Of a DNA stretch of 64,000 nucleotides, positions 18,253-26,397 are shown in pieces. The position numbers and the translations under genes were made by a program. How positions within the stretch are numbered: position 1 is the stretch's first letter; each line of letters opens with the position of its first letter. The notes beneath the pieces were generated by a model. The model worked only from the letters and a program-made list of their open reading frames with translations, was not told where the DNA came from and made no database searches. This DNA is from Streptomyces sp. NBC_01244 (GTDB taxonomy: Bacteria > Actinomycetota > Actinomycetes > Streptomycetales > Streptomycetaceae), in the NCBI RefSeq assembly GCF_035987325.1, contig NZ_CP108488.1, positions 8,184,001 through 8,248,000 on the forward strand. Direction: 5' to 3'.

Positions 18253-20319
18253 TCAGGAGGACTGTTCCGTCAGGATCGCCGGGTCCGACAGGCCCGCCGC
18301 GCCGGTCTCCACCTTCCCGGCGAAGCGGCGCAAGAAGCCCGGGGCGCCGGACGCGGTGACCTTCACGTCGTACCAGCGGCGCGTGTTCTTCAGGGAGACG
18401 GTGTGCGTGACGGTGGCGCCCTTGGCGACCGTGAGGCGCTTCGGGCTGCCGCCGTAGGCGTTGGCGACCGTCAGGGTGGCGGTGGCGCCTCCCGCGTTGG
18501 TGAGGGTGAGGTCCAGGTTCCCCGTCGCGGCGTTGTGGCGGGCGGTGACCTCGGGGCCGGGGGCGGTGCCGGGGTTGCGGAAGCCGCGCAGGAAGCCGTT
18601 CGGGCCGTGCACGGTCAGGTCGGTGGACCCGGCCGAGTAGGCGGTGTTCCAGGTGTCCGCGATCGACTTGCCGGCCTCGGTGGTGTAGGTCCAGGGGGCG
18701 TCGGTGCGGTTGCCGGAGGTGACGTAGAACTGCGCGCCCAGCTCCGGGCCGCCGCTGAACGTCAGCCGGAACCTGCCGTCCGCGACGAGCGCGGCGCCGT
18801 CCACGTACGGGGCGTACTTGAGCGCGCGCGTGGGCCGCAGCCCCTTCTCCTGGCGGGGCATGGCCCCTTGGGCCGGCGGGGTGGCCCGGAAGTCGGGGTG
18901 ACGCTCGCGGTCCGGCGGGAACCAGCCGTCGGTGTCGGGCAGCGGGGCCGGGGCGGTGTCCTTGCGGGCGAAGTCGAAGGCGGAGGTGAGGTCGCCGCAG
19001 ACGGCACGGCGCCAGGGCGAGATGTTGGGCTCGTGGACGCCGAAGCGCTGCTCCATGAAGCGGATGACCGAGGTGTGGTCGAAGGTCTCGGAGCAGGCGA
19101 AACCGCCGGTGCTCCAGGGGGAGACCACGAGCATCGGGACGCGCGGACCCAGGCCGTAAGGTCCGGCCACGTAGCCGGCCTTGCCGGGGAACACGTCCAG
19201 GGCGGTGGGCGTCGTCGACAGGCCCTGCGCGGCACTGGCGGGCGCGTACGGCGGGACGACGTGGTCGAAGAAGCCGTCGTTCTCGTCGTAGGTGATGAAC
19301 AGCGCGGTACGGGCCCACACGTCGGGGTTGGCGGTGAGCGCGTCCAGGACCTGCGAGATGTACCAGGCGCCGTAGTTGGACGGCCAGTTGGAGTGCTCGC
19401 TGAAGGCCTCGGGGGCGGCTATCCAGGAGATCTTCGGGAGGGTGCCGTTCACGACGTCCGCGCGCAGCTTGTCGAAGTAGCCTTCGCCGGCCTTGGCGTC
19501 GGTGCCCGTACGGGCCTTCTCGTACAGGGCGCTGCCGGGCTGGGCGCTCCGGTAGTTGTTGAAGTACAGCAGCGAGTTGTCGCCGTAGTTGCCGCGGTAG
19601 GCGTCGTTGATCCAGCCCCAGGAGCCGGCGGCGTCGAGGCCGTCGCCGATGTCCTGGTAGACCTTCCAGGAGACTCCGGCCGCCTCCAGGCGCTCCGGGT
19701 AGGTGGTCCAGCCGTAGCCGGCCTCGGCGTTGTCGAGGACGGGGCCGCCGCCCTGGCCGTCGTTGCCGGTGTGGCCCGACCAGAGGTAGTAGCGGTTGGG
19801 GTCGGTGGAGCCGATGAACGAGCAGTGGTAGGCGTCGCAGATGGTGAAGGCGTCCGCCAGGGCGTAGTGGAAGGGGATGTCCTGGCGGGTCAGGTGGGCC
19901 ATGGTGGTGGCGGTCTTGGCGGGCACCCAGTTGTCGTACTTGCCCTTGTTGAAGGCGCTCTGGCCGCCCGCCCAGTCGTGGTTGAGGCCCTGGAGGAACT
20001 CCATGCCCAGGTCCTCGGACGGCGGCCGGAAGGGCAGCGTCTCCTTCGTTCCGTCGGACTGGTGCCAGACGGACTTGCCGCTGGGCAAGGTCACCGGGCG
20101 CGGGTCGCCGAAGCCGCGGATACCGCGCAGCGCGCCGAAGTAGTGATCGAAGGAACGGTTCTCCTGCATGAGCACCACGATGTGCTCGACGTCCGCGATG
20201 GAGCCGGTGGTCCCCTGGGCGGGGATCGCGGCGGCGCGGGCGATGCTCTCGCCCAGCATCGTCAGGGCTGTCGTGCCGCCTGCGAGCTGCAGGAAACGCC
20301 GACGATTGAGTTCTGCCAT
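18253..20319 (-). CDS. Tat-exported phosphocholine-specific phospholipase C
   Basis: 688 residues from ATG 20319, chosen because the protein then opens with a twin-arginine signal (NRRRFLQLAGG). The long upstream extension has no ribosome site. The phosphoesterase domain carries ENRSFDHYFG, the HCSFIGSTDPNRYY region and YDENDGFFDH, which hold the catalytic and metal ligands. Two C-terminal beta domains (DUF756-type) follow. The family hydrolyses phosphatidylcholine or sphingomyelin outside the cell. A possible PHO box lies just upstream, fitting phosphate scavenging. Confidence 0.93.
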   Translation of the reverse strand: MAELNRRRFLQLAGGTTALTMLGESIARAAAIPAQGTTGSIADVEHIVVLMQENRSFDHYFGALRGIRGFGDPRPVTLPSGKSVWHQSDGTKETLPFRPPSEDLGMEFLQGLNHDWAGGQSAFNKGKYDNWVPAKTATTMAHLTRQDIPFHYALADAFTICDAYHCSFIGSTDPNRYYLWSGHTGNDGQGGGPVLDNAEAGYGWTTYPERLEAAGVSWKVYQDIGDGLDAAGSWGWINDAYRGNYGDNSLLYFNNYRSAQPGSALYEKARTGTDAKAGEGYFDKLRADVVNGTLPKISWIAAPEAFSEHSNWPSNYGAWYISQVLDALTANPDVWARTALFITYDENDGFFDHVVPPYAPASAAQGLSTTPTALDVFPGKAGYVAGPYGLGPRVPMLVVSPWSTGGFACSETFDHTSVIRFMEQRFGVHEPNISPWRRAVCGDLTSAFDFARKDTAPAPLPDTDGWFPPDRERHPDFRATPPAQGAMPRQEKGLRPTRALKYAPYVDGAALVADGRFRLTFSGGPELGAQFYVTSGNRTDAPWTYTTEAGKSIADTWNTAYSAGSTDLTVHGPNGFLRGFRNPGTAPGPEVTARHNAATGNLDLTLTNAGGATATLTVANAYGGSPKRLTVAKGATVTHTVSLKNTRRWYDVKVTASGAPGFLRRFAGKVETGAAGLSDPAILTEQSS

Positions 20320-20334
20320 GGCGGGAACGACCTC

Positions 20335-20356
20335 CGCGGTTGAGGGGTGGCTGAAC
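20335..20356 (-). promoter_or_regulatory. Possible PHO box upstream of phospholipase C
   Basis: On the minus strand two 11-nt direct repeat units occur side by side, GTTCAGCCACC and CCTCAACCGCG, sharing TCA at positions 3-5, as in the Streptomyces PhoP consensus (GTTCACC-type). The site is 16 bp before the start codon. It overlaps a GGGGTG/CACCCC inverted repeat (20344-20361). The second unit is weak. The rest of 20357-20646 shows no gene. Confidence 0.3.
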
Positions 20357-20646
20357 ACCCCAGCACAGCGCGTCCGGGGTTCCGGTAAGGGAGCCTGACG
20401 TGACGCCGGCGCGTACACCAGGCGAACGGCGGTCGGATTTTCCGCCCCAGGCAGGCCGGTTCTGGACTAGCGGCCCCGCATCACGGGACGGTGCGCGGCA
20501 CCCCTCCGCCCCGGGCCCAGACCCCGATCGTTCAGCTCGGCGGCGGGTCGCGGTCGGTGCGGGCCGCGCGGTTCGGGTGGCTGGTCTTAGCGGGATCATG
20601 GCGCTGGGACCGGCCCGCACGAAGCCTGGCCGGTTATGCTCGCACC

Positions 20647-21486
20647 ATGACCCTGCCCATTACAGAAGGCGGAGTTGGCTCCCTCTTACGTGAGTGGCGC
20701 CGACGAAGGAAGATCAGTCAGCACGAGCTCGCCCTCCAGGTCGAGACCTCGGCACGTCATCTCAGTTTCGTCGAAACCGGGCGTTCCCGGCCCAGCCGGT
20801 CGCTGCTCCACAGACTGGCGGACGGTCTGGAGATCCCGCTCCGGCAGCGCAACACCCTTTTGGTTTCGGCTGGTTACTCGCCGCTCTACCAGGAGACCCC
20901 CCTCGAGGCCCCCAGGCTGAAGGTGGTGCGGGAAGCGGTCGACCGCTTGATCACCGCCCACGCCCCCTATCCGGCACTGGCCGTCGACGCCGACGAGGAC
21001 ATCGTCGCCATGAACCTGGGCGCCGAACTGCTGCTGGCGGAAGTCTCGCCCACCCTCCTCGTCCCTCCGGTCAACGTCATGCGGGTCTGCCTGCACCCCG
21101 AGGGGCTGGCCCGTCAGGTCGTCAACGTCGACGAGTGGCGCAGCCACCTGCTGGGGCGGCTCTACCGCCAGTCGGTGTACTCGGGGCGGGAGAGCCTGCG
21201 CGAGCTGTACGAGGAGGTGACGAGATACGGCCAGCGCACCGCGAAGGACTGTCAGGAACTTTCGGACACCATCGTCGCGTCGATCCGGATCCGCGCGCTC
21301 GGCACGGAGCTGAAGCTCTTCAGCACGATCACCACCTTCGGTGCGGCCACCGACATCACGGTGGCCGAGCTGTCACTGGAGACGATGCACCCGGCGGACG
21401 GCCACACGGCCGCCGCCTTCCGGGCGGCCGCGGAACGTCAGCCGGACAGGAAGGACAGGATGTCCTTGTTGAGCCGGTCGGCGTGA
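20647..21486 (+). CDS. XRE-family regulator with MmyB-like ligand-binding domain
   Basis: 279 residues from ATG 20647. The N-terminal helix-turn-helix (~15-70: REWRRRRKISQHELALQVE) is followed by an MmyB-type C-terminal domain (~100-270), common in streptomycetes and proposed to bind fatty acyl ligands. Codon 14 is TTA (20686-20688), so translation should depend on the developmental bldA tRNA. The 3' end overlaps the convergent hydrolase by 49 bp. A target promoter is not obvious; the shared upstream region with phospholipase C is a candidate. Confidence 0.88.
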   Translation: MTLPITEGGVGSLLREWRRRRKISQHELALQVETSARHLSFVETGRSRPSRSLLHRLADGLEIPLRQRNTLLVSAGYSPLYQETPLEAPRLKVVREAVDRLITAHAPYPALAVDADEDIVAMNLGAELLLAEVSPTLLVPPVNVMRVCLHPEGLARQVVNVDEWRSHLLGRLYRQSVYSGRESLRELYEEVTRYGQRTAKDCQELSDTIVASIRIRALGTELKLFSTITTFGAATDITVAELSLETMHPADGHTAAAFRAAAERQPDRKDRMSLLSRSA

Positions 21487-22268
21487 GTGGCGAACAGACC
21501 GTGGGCCGCACCCTCGTAGCGGATGAACGAGCTGTTCGCCATGAGGCCCGCCGTCCGCGCTCCGCACAGCTCGACCGGCGCCGCCAGGTCGGCCTCCCCG
21601 TGGATGACGAGGGTGGGGACGGTGACCTCGGCGGTCTCCGCGCGCTGGTCGGTGGTGAACAGGGTCCGGTAGATCTCCTGAGTGGCCCGCGGTGAGCTGT
21701 CCAGTGCCAGGTCCGCCATCCAGCGGGCCAGTTCGGGAGAGACGGGGAGGTCCTCGGGACCGGCGCCGGGGCCGCCGAAGAACGGCGCCGCCAGACCGGC
21801 CGCCCAGCGCGGCCGGTCGGCGTCGATCGTCGCCGCCATCGCGTCGAGCAACGCCACGTCGATGCCGTCCGGGTTGTCGTCCGTGCGCATCATGAACGGC
21901 GTGGTCGGGCTGATCAGTACGAGCCTGTCGATGCGGTCCGCACCGTACCGGGAGAGGTGGCGCACCGCCTCCCCGGCGCCCACGCCGCAGCCCACCAGGG
22001 CCACTTCGCGCAGGTCCAGACCGTCCAGCACCGCTGCCAGATCGCCGGCCAGGGTGTCGTAGTCGTACCCGGACCACGGCCAGTCGGAGCGGCCGCAGCC
22101 CCGCCGGTCGTAGCTGACGCAGCGCAGGCCCCGCTCCGTCAGGTACGACGCCTGGAACTCCCAGACCCGTGAGCTCATCACCCCGGTGCCCAGCAGGACG
22201 ACCGGGCGGCCCGAACCCCAGTCGGTGCAGTACAGGTTCGTGCCGTCTTCCGTGGTGATGTACGGCAT
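21438..22268 (-). CDS. Alpha/beta hydrolase (haloperoxidase-like) lacking the nucleophile serine
   Basis: 276 residues with the full fold of the non-heme chloroperoxidase/esterase family (oxyanion region GTGVMSSRVWEFQ, acid in HGEAD, histidine in GAAHGLF). The nucleophile elbow, normally GxSxG, reads G93-C94-G95-V96-G97, so glycine replaces serine. It may be catalytically dead, use the neighbouring cysteine, or act as a cofactor-free lyase or binding protein. Adjacent to the MFS gene on the same strand (76 bp), it may be the outermost gene of the azoxy cluster. Confidence 0.85.
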   Translation of the reverse strand: MPYITTEDGTNLYCTDWGSGRPVVLLGTGVMSSRVWEFQASYLTERGLRCVSYDRRGCGRSDWPWSGYDYDTLAGDLAAVLDGLDLREVALVGCGVGAGEAVRHLSRYGADRIDRLVLISPTTPFMMRTDDNPDGIDVALLDAMAATIDADRPRWAAGLAAPFFGGPGAGPEDLPVSPELARWMADLALDSSPRATQEIYRTLFTTDQRAETAEVTVPTLVIHGEADLAAPVELCGARTAGLMANSSFIRYEGAAHGLFATHADRLNKDILSFLSG

Positions 22269-22343
22269 GGAGATCGGTCCCTTCGTTCGTGCCGGAGCGT
22301 GGGCGGGGTGGATGCGGCGGGTGCAGCGGGGTGCCCGGTGTCC

Positions 22344-23801
22344 TCAGTCCGCGTCGGCGGCGGCCGGAATCATGCGGATCATGAAGGCCGCGGCGCAGCA
22401 GAAGACGACGAGCGGGATCAGCGAAAGGGTGAAGGCGTGCGGGTAGTCGGCCGCCAGCGCGGCTCCGCCGAGTGCGGGAAAGAACACCGTGCCGGCGATG
22501 GCCACGCCGATCGCGGCGCCGCCCTCCTGCGCCGTGTTGACCGCTCCGGACGAGGAGGCCGCGTGCTCGGGGGCGGAACCGGACAGCACCAGCCCGGTGA
22601 GCGGTCCGGTGGTCATTCCCATGCCCATGCCGGCGATCAGCAGAGAGGGGACGAGCCAGAGGATGTTGCCGTCGGTGCCGTTCAGGGTGACCGCGAGACC
22701 CGTCAGTACGTATCCGGCGGCGAGGGTCAGCGGGCCCGAAACCACCAGGCTCCGCCCCAGTCGGCCGGCCAGTCGGCCGGACATCAGCGAGGAGCCGAAG
22801 TAGCCCGCGCCCAGGGCGAGGAAGAGCAGTCCGGACTCCAGCGGGGACAGTCCGCGGCCCTGCTGGAGATAGAGCGCGAGGAGGAAGAAGAAGGAGCCCA
22901 TCGCGAGGAAGTAGGTGACGGTGGCGGCGAGCCCGATGGAGAAGACGCGGCTGCGGAAGAGTGTGAGCGAGATCAGCGGGCCGCGTCCCTCCCTTTCACG
23001 CTTGCGCAGGTGGGAGACCGCCGTGACGGACAGCACGACCGCCAGGAGCAGGGATACCCAGCTCCAGGTCGGCCAGCCCTGTTCGCGTCCCTCGACGAGG
23101 GCGGTCACCAGCAGGGCCAGGGCGGCGGTCACCAGGACCGCGCCGGGCAGGTCGAGACGGGTGCCGTCGGCGTTGCGCGACTCGGGGACCGTGCGGAAGA
23201 CGAAGAGCAGCGCCACCAGGCTGACCGGCACGTTGATCAGGAAGATGCTCCGCCAGTCCAGGCCTCCGATGTCGACGGTGATCAGCACGCCGCCGATCAC
23301 CTGTCCGAAGACGCCGGCGAGTCCGACGACCATTCCGTAGACGTTGAAGGCGGCGGCGCGGCTCGGGCCGGTGTAGACCGTGCCGATGATGCCGAGGACC
23401 TGGGGCACCATCAGCGAGGCCGCGGCGCCCTGTACCACCCGGGCCACGACGAGCAGTTCGGCGTTGGGCGCCAGGCCGCAGGCCGCGGAGGCCACCGCGA
23501 AGAGCAGGAGGCCCAGGGCGAACATCCGCCGGCGGCCGAAGAGGTCCCCGATCCGGCCGCCCGTGATCAGACCCGCCGTGAAGGCCACGCCGTATCCGAC
23601 GATGACCAGCTGCGCCTGTGCGGCACTGGCCTGGAGATCACTCTGGATGGCGGGGATGGCCACATTGGCGATGAAGTAGTCGAGGACGGTCATGAAGGTG
23701 CCCACCATGACGATGACCAGTGCGCCCCAGGACGGTCCTTCGCCACCTGTTGTTTTGCCACCGCTCCTGGTGTCGGTGTGAGGAGTTGCTTCTGACGTCA
23801 T
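22344..23801 (-). CDS. MFS multidrug efflux pump (DHA2, 14 TM) of the azoxy cluster
   Basis: 485 residues from ATG 23801, which has GGAG seven bases upstream; a longer frame reaches 23849. Fourteen hydrophobic helices, motif A GGRIGDLFGRRR between helices 2 and 3, and motif C-like GVFGQVIGGVL place it in the DHA2/EmrB-QacA family. A 17-bp palindrome at 23880-23896, also found at two other cluster promoters, lies 79 bp upstream and suggests control by the cluster TetR protein. Export of, and resistance to, the azoxy product is the likely role (compare VlmF). Confidence 0.9.
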   Translation of the reverse strand: MTSEATPHTDTRSGGKTTGGEGPSWGALVIVMVGTFMTVLDYFIANVAIPAIQSDLQASAAQAQLVIVGYGVAFTAGLITGGRIGDLFGRRRMFALGLLLFAVASAACGLAPNAELLVVARVVQGAAASLMVPQVLGIIGTVYTGPSRAAAFNVYGMVVGLAGVFGQVIGGVLITVDIGGLDWRSIFLINVPVSLVALLFVFRTVPESRNADGTRLDLPGAVLVTAALALLVTALVEGREQGWPTWSWVSLLLAVVLSVTAVSHLRKREREGRGPLISLTLFRSRVFSIGLAATVTYFLAMGSFFFLLALYLQQGRGLSPLESGLLFLALGAGYFGSSLMSGRLAGRLGRSLVVSGPLTLAAGYVLTGLAVTLNGTDGNILWLVPSLLIAGMGMGMTTGPLTGLVLSGSAPEHAASSSGAVNTAQEGGAAIGVAIAGTVFFPALGGAALAADYPHAFTLSLIPLVVFCCAAAFMIRMIPAAADAD

Positions 23802-23879
23802 CCCAGGACTCCAGTTCGGCTTGCTCATCCGGAATTTACAACCGGGCAAACAGCTTCTGCCTCTCCTGCAGTTCCGTCA

Positions 23880-23896
23880 ATTACGTCGGAGGTAAT
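23880..23896. promoter_or_regulatory. TetR-type operator 1 (efflux pump/SARP intergenic region)
   Basis: ATTACGTCGGAGGTAAT, with half sites ATTAC/GTAAT around 7 nt. The same 17-bp pattern recurs at 39980 and 42613. It lies between the divergent MFS and SARP genes, closer to the MFS start. The remaining ~370 bp up to the SARP gene is AT-richer than average and should hold the SARP promoter, but I see no confident -35/-10 pair. Confidence 0.65.
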
Positions 23897-24266
23897 GAAG
23901 AGATCAGGCCAAACACTGTCCCGCCCTTGGCCGTGTTCCCGGGGCGGGATTGCCGCCGACCTCTCGCTCTATGGTCACTCCATCGACGCGCAGGCCGAAG
24001 GGCGTACGTGTGTGCGCCCGATCCGCCGTAGAGATGGTGATAAATCGGTCGAAACTTATGCGGATTTGATCATTCCATTGGCGGATAAACATCGGCTGCC
24101 CATAAATACCCCGACTCGGCGCGGACGTTCCATGGCAATCTTGAAATCGAGCGCGAATCCCCCAACTGTATGGTGCAACCATCTGTGACACGGGCCACCC
24201 TCCCCACGGGTTGCTGGCCCGCCGAGGATATGCCAACGCAGAGCACGCGTAAGGAGAATCGAGCCA

Positions 24267-25046
24267 GTGATGTTCCGAATACTCGGCGCGGTCGGTTATC
24301 AGCTGGATGGTCAATTCCACAGCATTCCGGGAGCGAGACAGCGGACACTTCTCGCGGCCCTGTTGGTGAGCGGTGGCCGGCCGGTGCCGGCGGAGCAGCT
24401 CTACACGGAGCTGTGGGGGGAAAGTCCGCCGCCGACGGCGAACAACTCTCTGCAAGCCCACATCTACCGGTTGCGCGGGACCCTCCAGAAGGTGGCGGGA
24501 ACGACCGCCCCACCCGCCCACCTGGTCACTCGGGCATCCGGGTACACCCTGGAGGTCGCGGCCGATCACCTCGACATGAACGTCTTCCGCGGGCGGATCG
24601 CGGAATCCCGGCGGGTCGTCGCCGACGACCCCCGGCGGGCCTACGCATTACTGGAAGAGGCGCTGGGGCTGTGGCGGGGCTCGCCCCTCCAGGACGTGCC
24701 CGCCGGGCCGATGTGCCAGAGCGTGGCCCTCCAGCTCGACGAGGAATACATGACGGCGCTGGAGGACAAGCTCTGGCTCGGAATCGGATGCGAGGATCCG
24801 TTCCACGTCATAGGGGAACTCAAGCGGATGAGTACCGTCCACCCTTGGCGGGAGCGGATCACCGAGATGCTGATGCTGGCCCTCTACCGCTGCGGACGGC
24901 AGGCCGAGGCCGTCGAGGCGTACAACAAGGCGCGCAGCCGGCTGGTGGAGGAGCTGGGCATGGAGCCGTCGGTCCAGCTCCGGCAGCGCTTCAGGGACAT
25001 CCTCAACCAGGACCCGTCGCTGCGTCAGCCCTTCCCGGTCTGCTGA
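24267..25046 (+). CDS. SARP (AfsR/DnrI-type) pathway activator
   Basis: 259 residues. N-terminal winged-helix OmpR-like domain (~1-95: LLAALLVSGGRPVPAEQLYTELW) followed by a bacterial transcriptional activation domain (~100-250) ending in the characteristic GMEPSVQLRQR. GTG 24267 is preferred (TAAGGAGA upstream); ATG 24270 is an alternative. Codon 128 is TTA (24648-24650), making expression bldA-dependent. It is the obvious activator for the five heptad-repeat promoters at 35668, 35915, 39921, 41824 and 52722. It converges with the seryl-tRNA synthetase gene. Confidence 0.93.
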   Translation: MMFRILGAVGYQLDGQFHSIPGARQRTLLAALLVSGGRPVPAEQLYTELWGESPPPTANNSLQAHIYRLRGTLQKVAGTTAPPAHLVTRASGYTLEVAADHLDMNVFRGRIAESRRVVADDPRRAYALLEEALGLWRGSPLQDVPAGPMCQSVALQLDEEYMTALEDKLWLGIGCEDPFHVIGELKRMSTVHPWRERITEMLMLALYRCGRQAEAVEAYNKARSRLVEELGMEPSVQLRQRFRDILNQDPSLRQPFPVC

Positions 25047-25048
25047 CC

Positions 25049-25099
25049 GGCATCGCGAGCGGCGATGGACGGGTGCCGTCCACTGCCGCTCACGATGCC
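25049..25099. terminator. Stem-loop between SARP and seryl-tRNA synthetase genes
   Basis: Arms 25049-25063 and 25085-25099 pair over 15 positions with one G-U wobble; an inner TGGAC/GTCCA stem extends it. It lies between the two convergent genes and overlaps the last codons of the synthetase, so it can terminate both transcripts. Confidence 0.7.
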
Positions 25100-26376
25100 G
25101 TACCGCCGCCGGGCAGCACGCGGCGGAACCCGGCGTACGGCACGAGCGCGGCCGGGAGCTCCACCGAACCGTCCTCGCGCAACCCCTGCTCCAGCAGCGC
25201 CGCGACCGTACGGCCGATCGGCAGGGCCGAGCCGTTGAGGGTGGCGGCGGGCGACCTGACGCCGTCGCGCGTCCGCACGCGGATCCCGGCCCGGCGCGCC
25301 TGGAAGGTGCCGCAGTCGGAGACCGAGGAGATCTCCCGGTAGGCGTCCGAACCCGGCAGCCACACCTCCATGTCGTAGGTCATGCGCGCGGAGAACCCGA
25401 GGTCACCGGCGGGCAGCAGCACGACCCGGTAGGAGAGCTCCAGCCTCCGCAGGCACTCCTCGGCATGCCCGAGCAGGACCTCCAGCTCGGCACGGGAGTC
25501 CTCCGGGCGGCAGATCCTGACCAGCTCCACCTTCTCGAACTGGTGCAGCCTCAGGATCCCCCGGGTGTCACGGCCGTACGAGCCCGCCTCGGCGCGGAAG
25601 CAAGGGGTGCGGGCCGTGACGGCGAGCGGCAGCCCCGCCGCGTCGATCGTCTGCCGGGCGAAGAGGTTGGTCAGAGGCACCTCGCCGGTCGGAATGAGCA
25701 TCAGCTCCCGGCCCCCGACCGAGGTGGCGAAGAGATCGTCCTCGAATTTCGGCAGTTGCCCCGTGCCCGTCATGGTCTCCCGGCTGACCAGGTAGGGCAC
25801 CGAGTACTCCGTGTACCCCTGGCCTTCCGTGTGCAGGTCCAGGAAGAAGTCGGCCAGCGCCCGTTCCAGCCGGGCTCCGGCGCCGCGGGCGACGCTGAAC
25901 CTGGCCCCCGACAGGCGGCCGGCCGCGGCGGCGTCCAGGATCCCCAGGGTCTCGCCGATCCTGGCGTGATGGCGTTCCGGACCGGCCGGCACGGGAGGCG
26001 GCCCGCCCCGGCGCACCTCCACCGTGTCGTCCCCGGTACGGCCGTCCGGCACGTCGTCGTCCGGCACGTTGGGGACGGTGAGCAGCCGGTCGCGCAGTTC
26101 CCGTTCGGCCGCCGAGACCGCCTCTTCGGCCTGCCGGACCGCGCCGCGCAGTTCCCGGGCCGCGTCGCGCTCGGCATCGGACGGTCCGCCGCCGGCGGAG
26201 CGGGCGGCCCGGGAGACCCGGTTCAGCTCGGCCCGCAGCCGGGTCACCCGGTCAGCGGCCTCGGTACGGCGCCGCTGGGCCTCCCGGAGCGGCGCGACCC
26301 GCAGCTCGTAGCCGCGGCGGGCGAGCGCGGCCGCCGTCCTCTGGTCCCGCTCGATCAGTTCTCGTACGTCGTGCAC
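25090..26376 (-). CDS. Cluster seryl-tRNA synthetase (VlmL-like)
   Basis: 428 residues, full-length class II SerRS: N-terminal coiled-coil tRNA-binding arm (~20-105), motif 2 around CFRAEAGSYGRDTRGILR and QFEKVE, motif 3 region NGSALPIGRTVAALLE. The serine-site segment EISSVSDCGTFQARR deviates from the usual SSxSNCxDFQ (N to D). It is the last gene of the 11-gene biosynthetic operon, not a housekeeping locus. In valanimycin biosynthesis the analogous VlmL supplies seryl-tRNA for transfer to an alkylhydroxylamine. I infer the same role, possibly with the tRNA-like gene at 35773 as a substrate. Confidence 0.93.
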   Translation of the reverse strand: MHDVRELIERDQRTAAALARRGYELRVAPLREAQRRRTEAADRVTRLRAELNRVSRAARSAGGGPSDAERDAARELRGAVRQAEEAVSAAERELRDRLLTVPNVPDDDVPDGRTGDDTVEVRRGGPPPVPAGPERHHARIGETLGILDAAAAGRLSGARFSVARGAGARLERALADFFLDLHTEGQGYTEYSVPYLVSRETMTGTGQLPKFEDDLFATSVGGRELMLIPTGEVPLTNLFARQTIDAAGLPLAVTARTPCFRAEAGSYGRDTRGILRLHQFEKVELVRICRPEDSRAELEVLLGHAEECLRRLELSYRVVLLPAGDLGFSARMTYDMEVWLPGSDAYREISSVSDCGTFQARRAGIRVRTRDGVRSPAATLNGSALPIGRTVAALLEQGLREDGSVELPAALVPYAGFRRVLPGGGTAS

Positions 26377-26397
26377 GGGACTCCCCTGTCCGTCGGG

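Noticed and set aside
25090..26376. Housekeeping serS
   Set aside because: It is the last gene of an 11-gene biosynthetic operon and has a deviating serine-site motif; a chromosomal copy is expected elsewhere.
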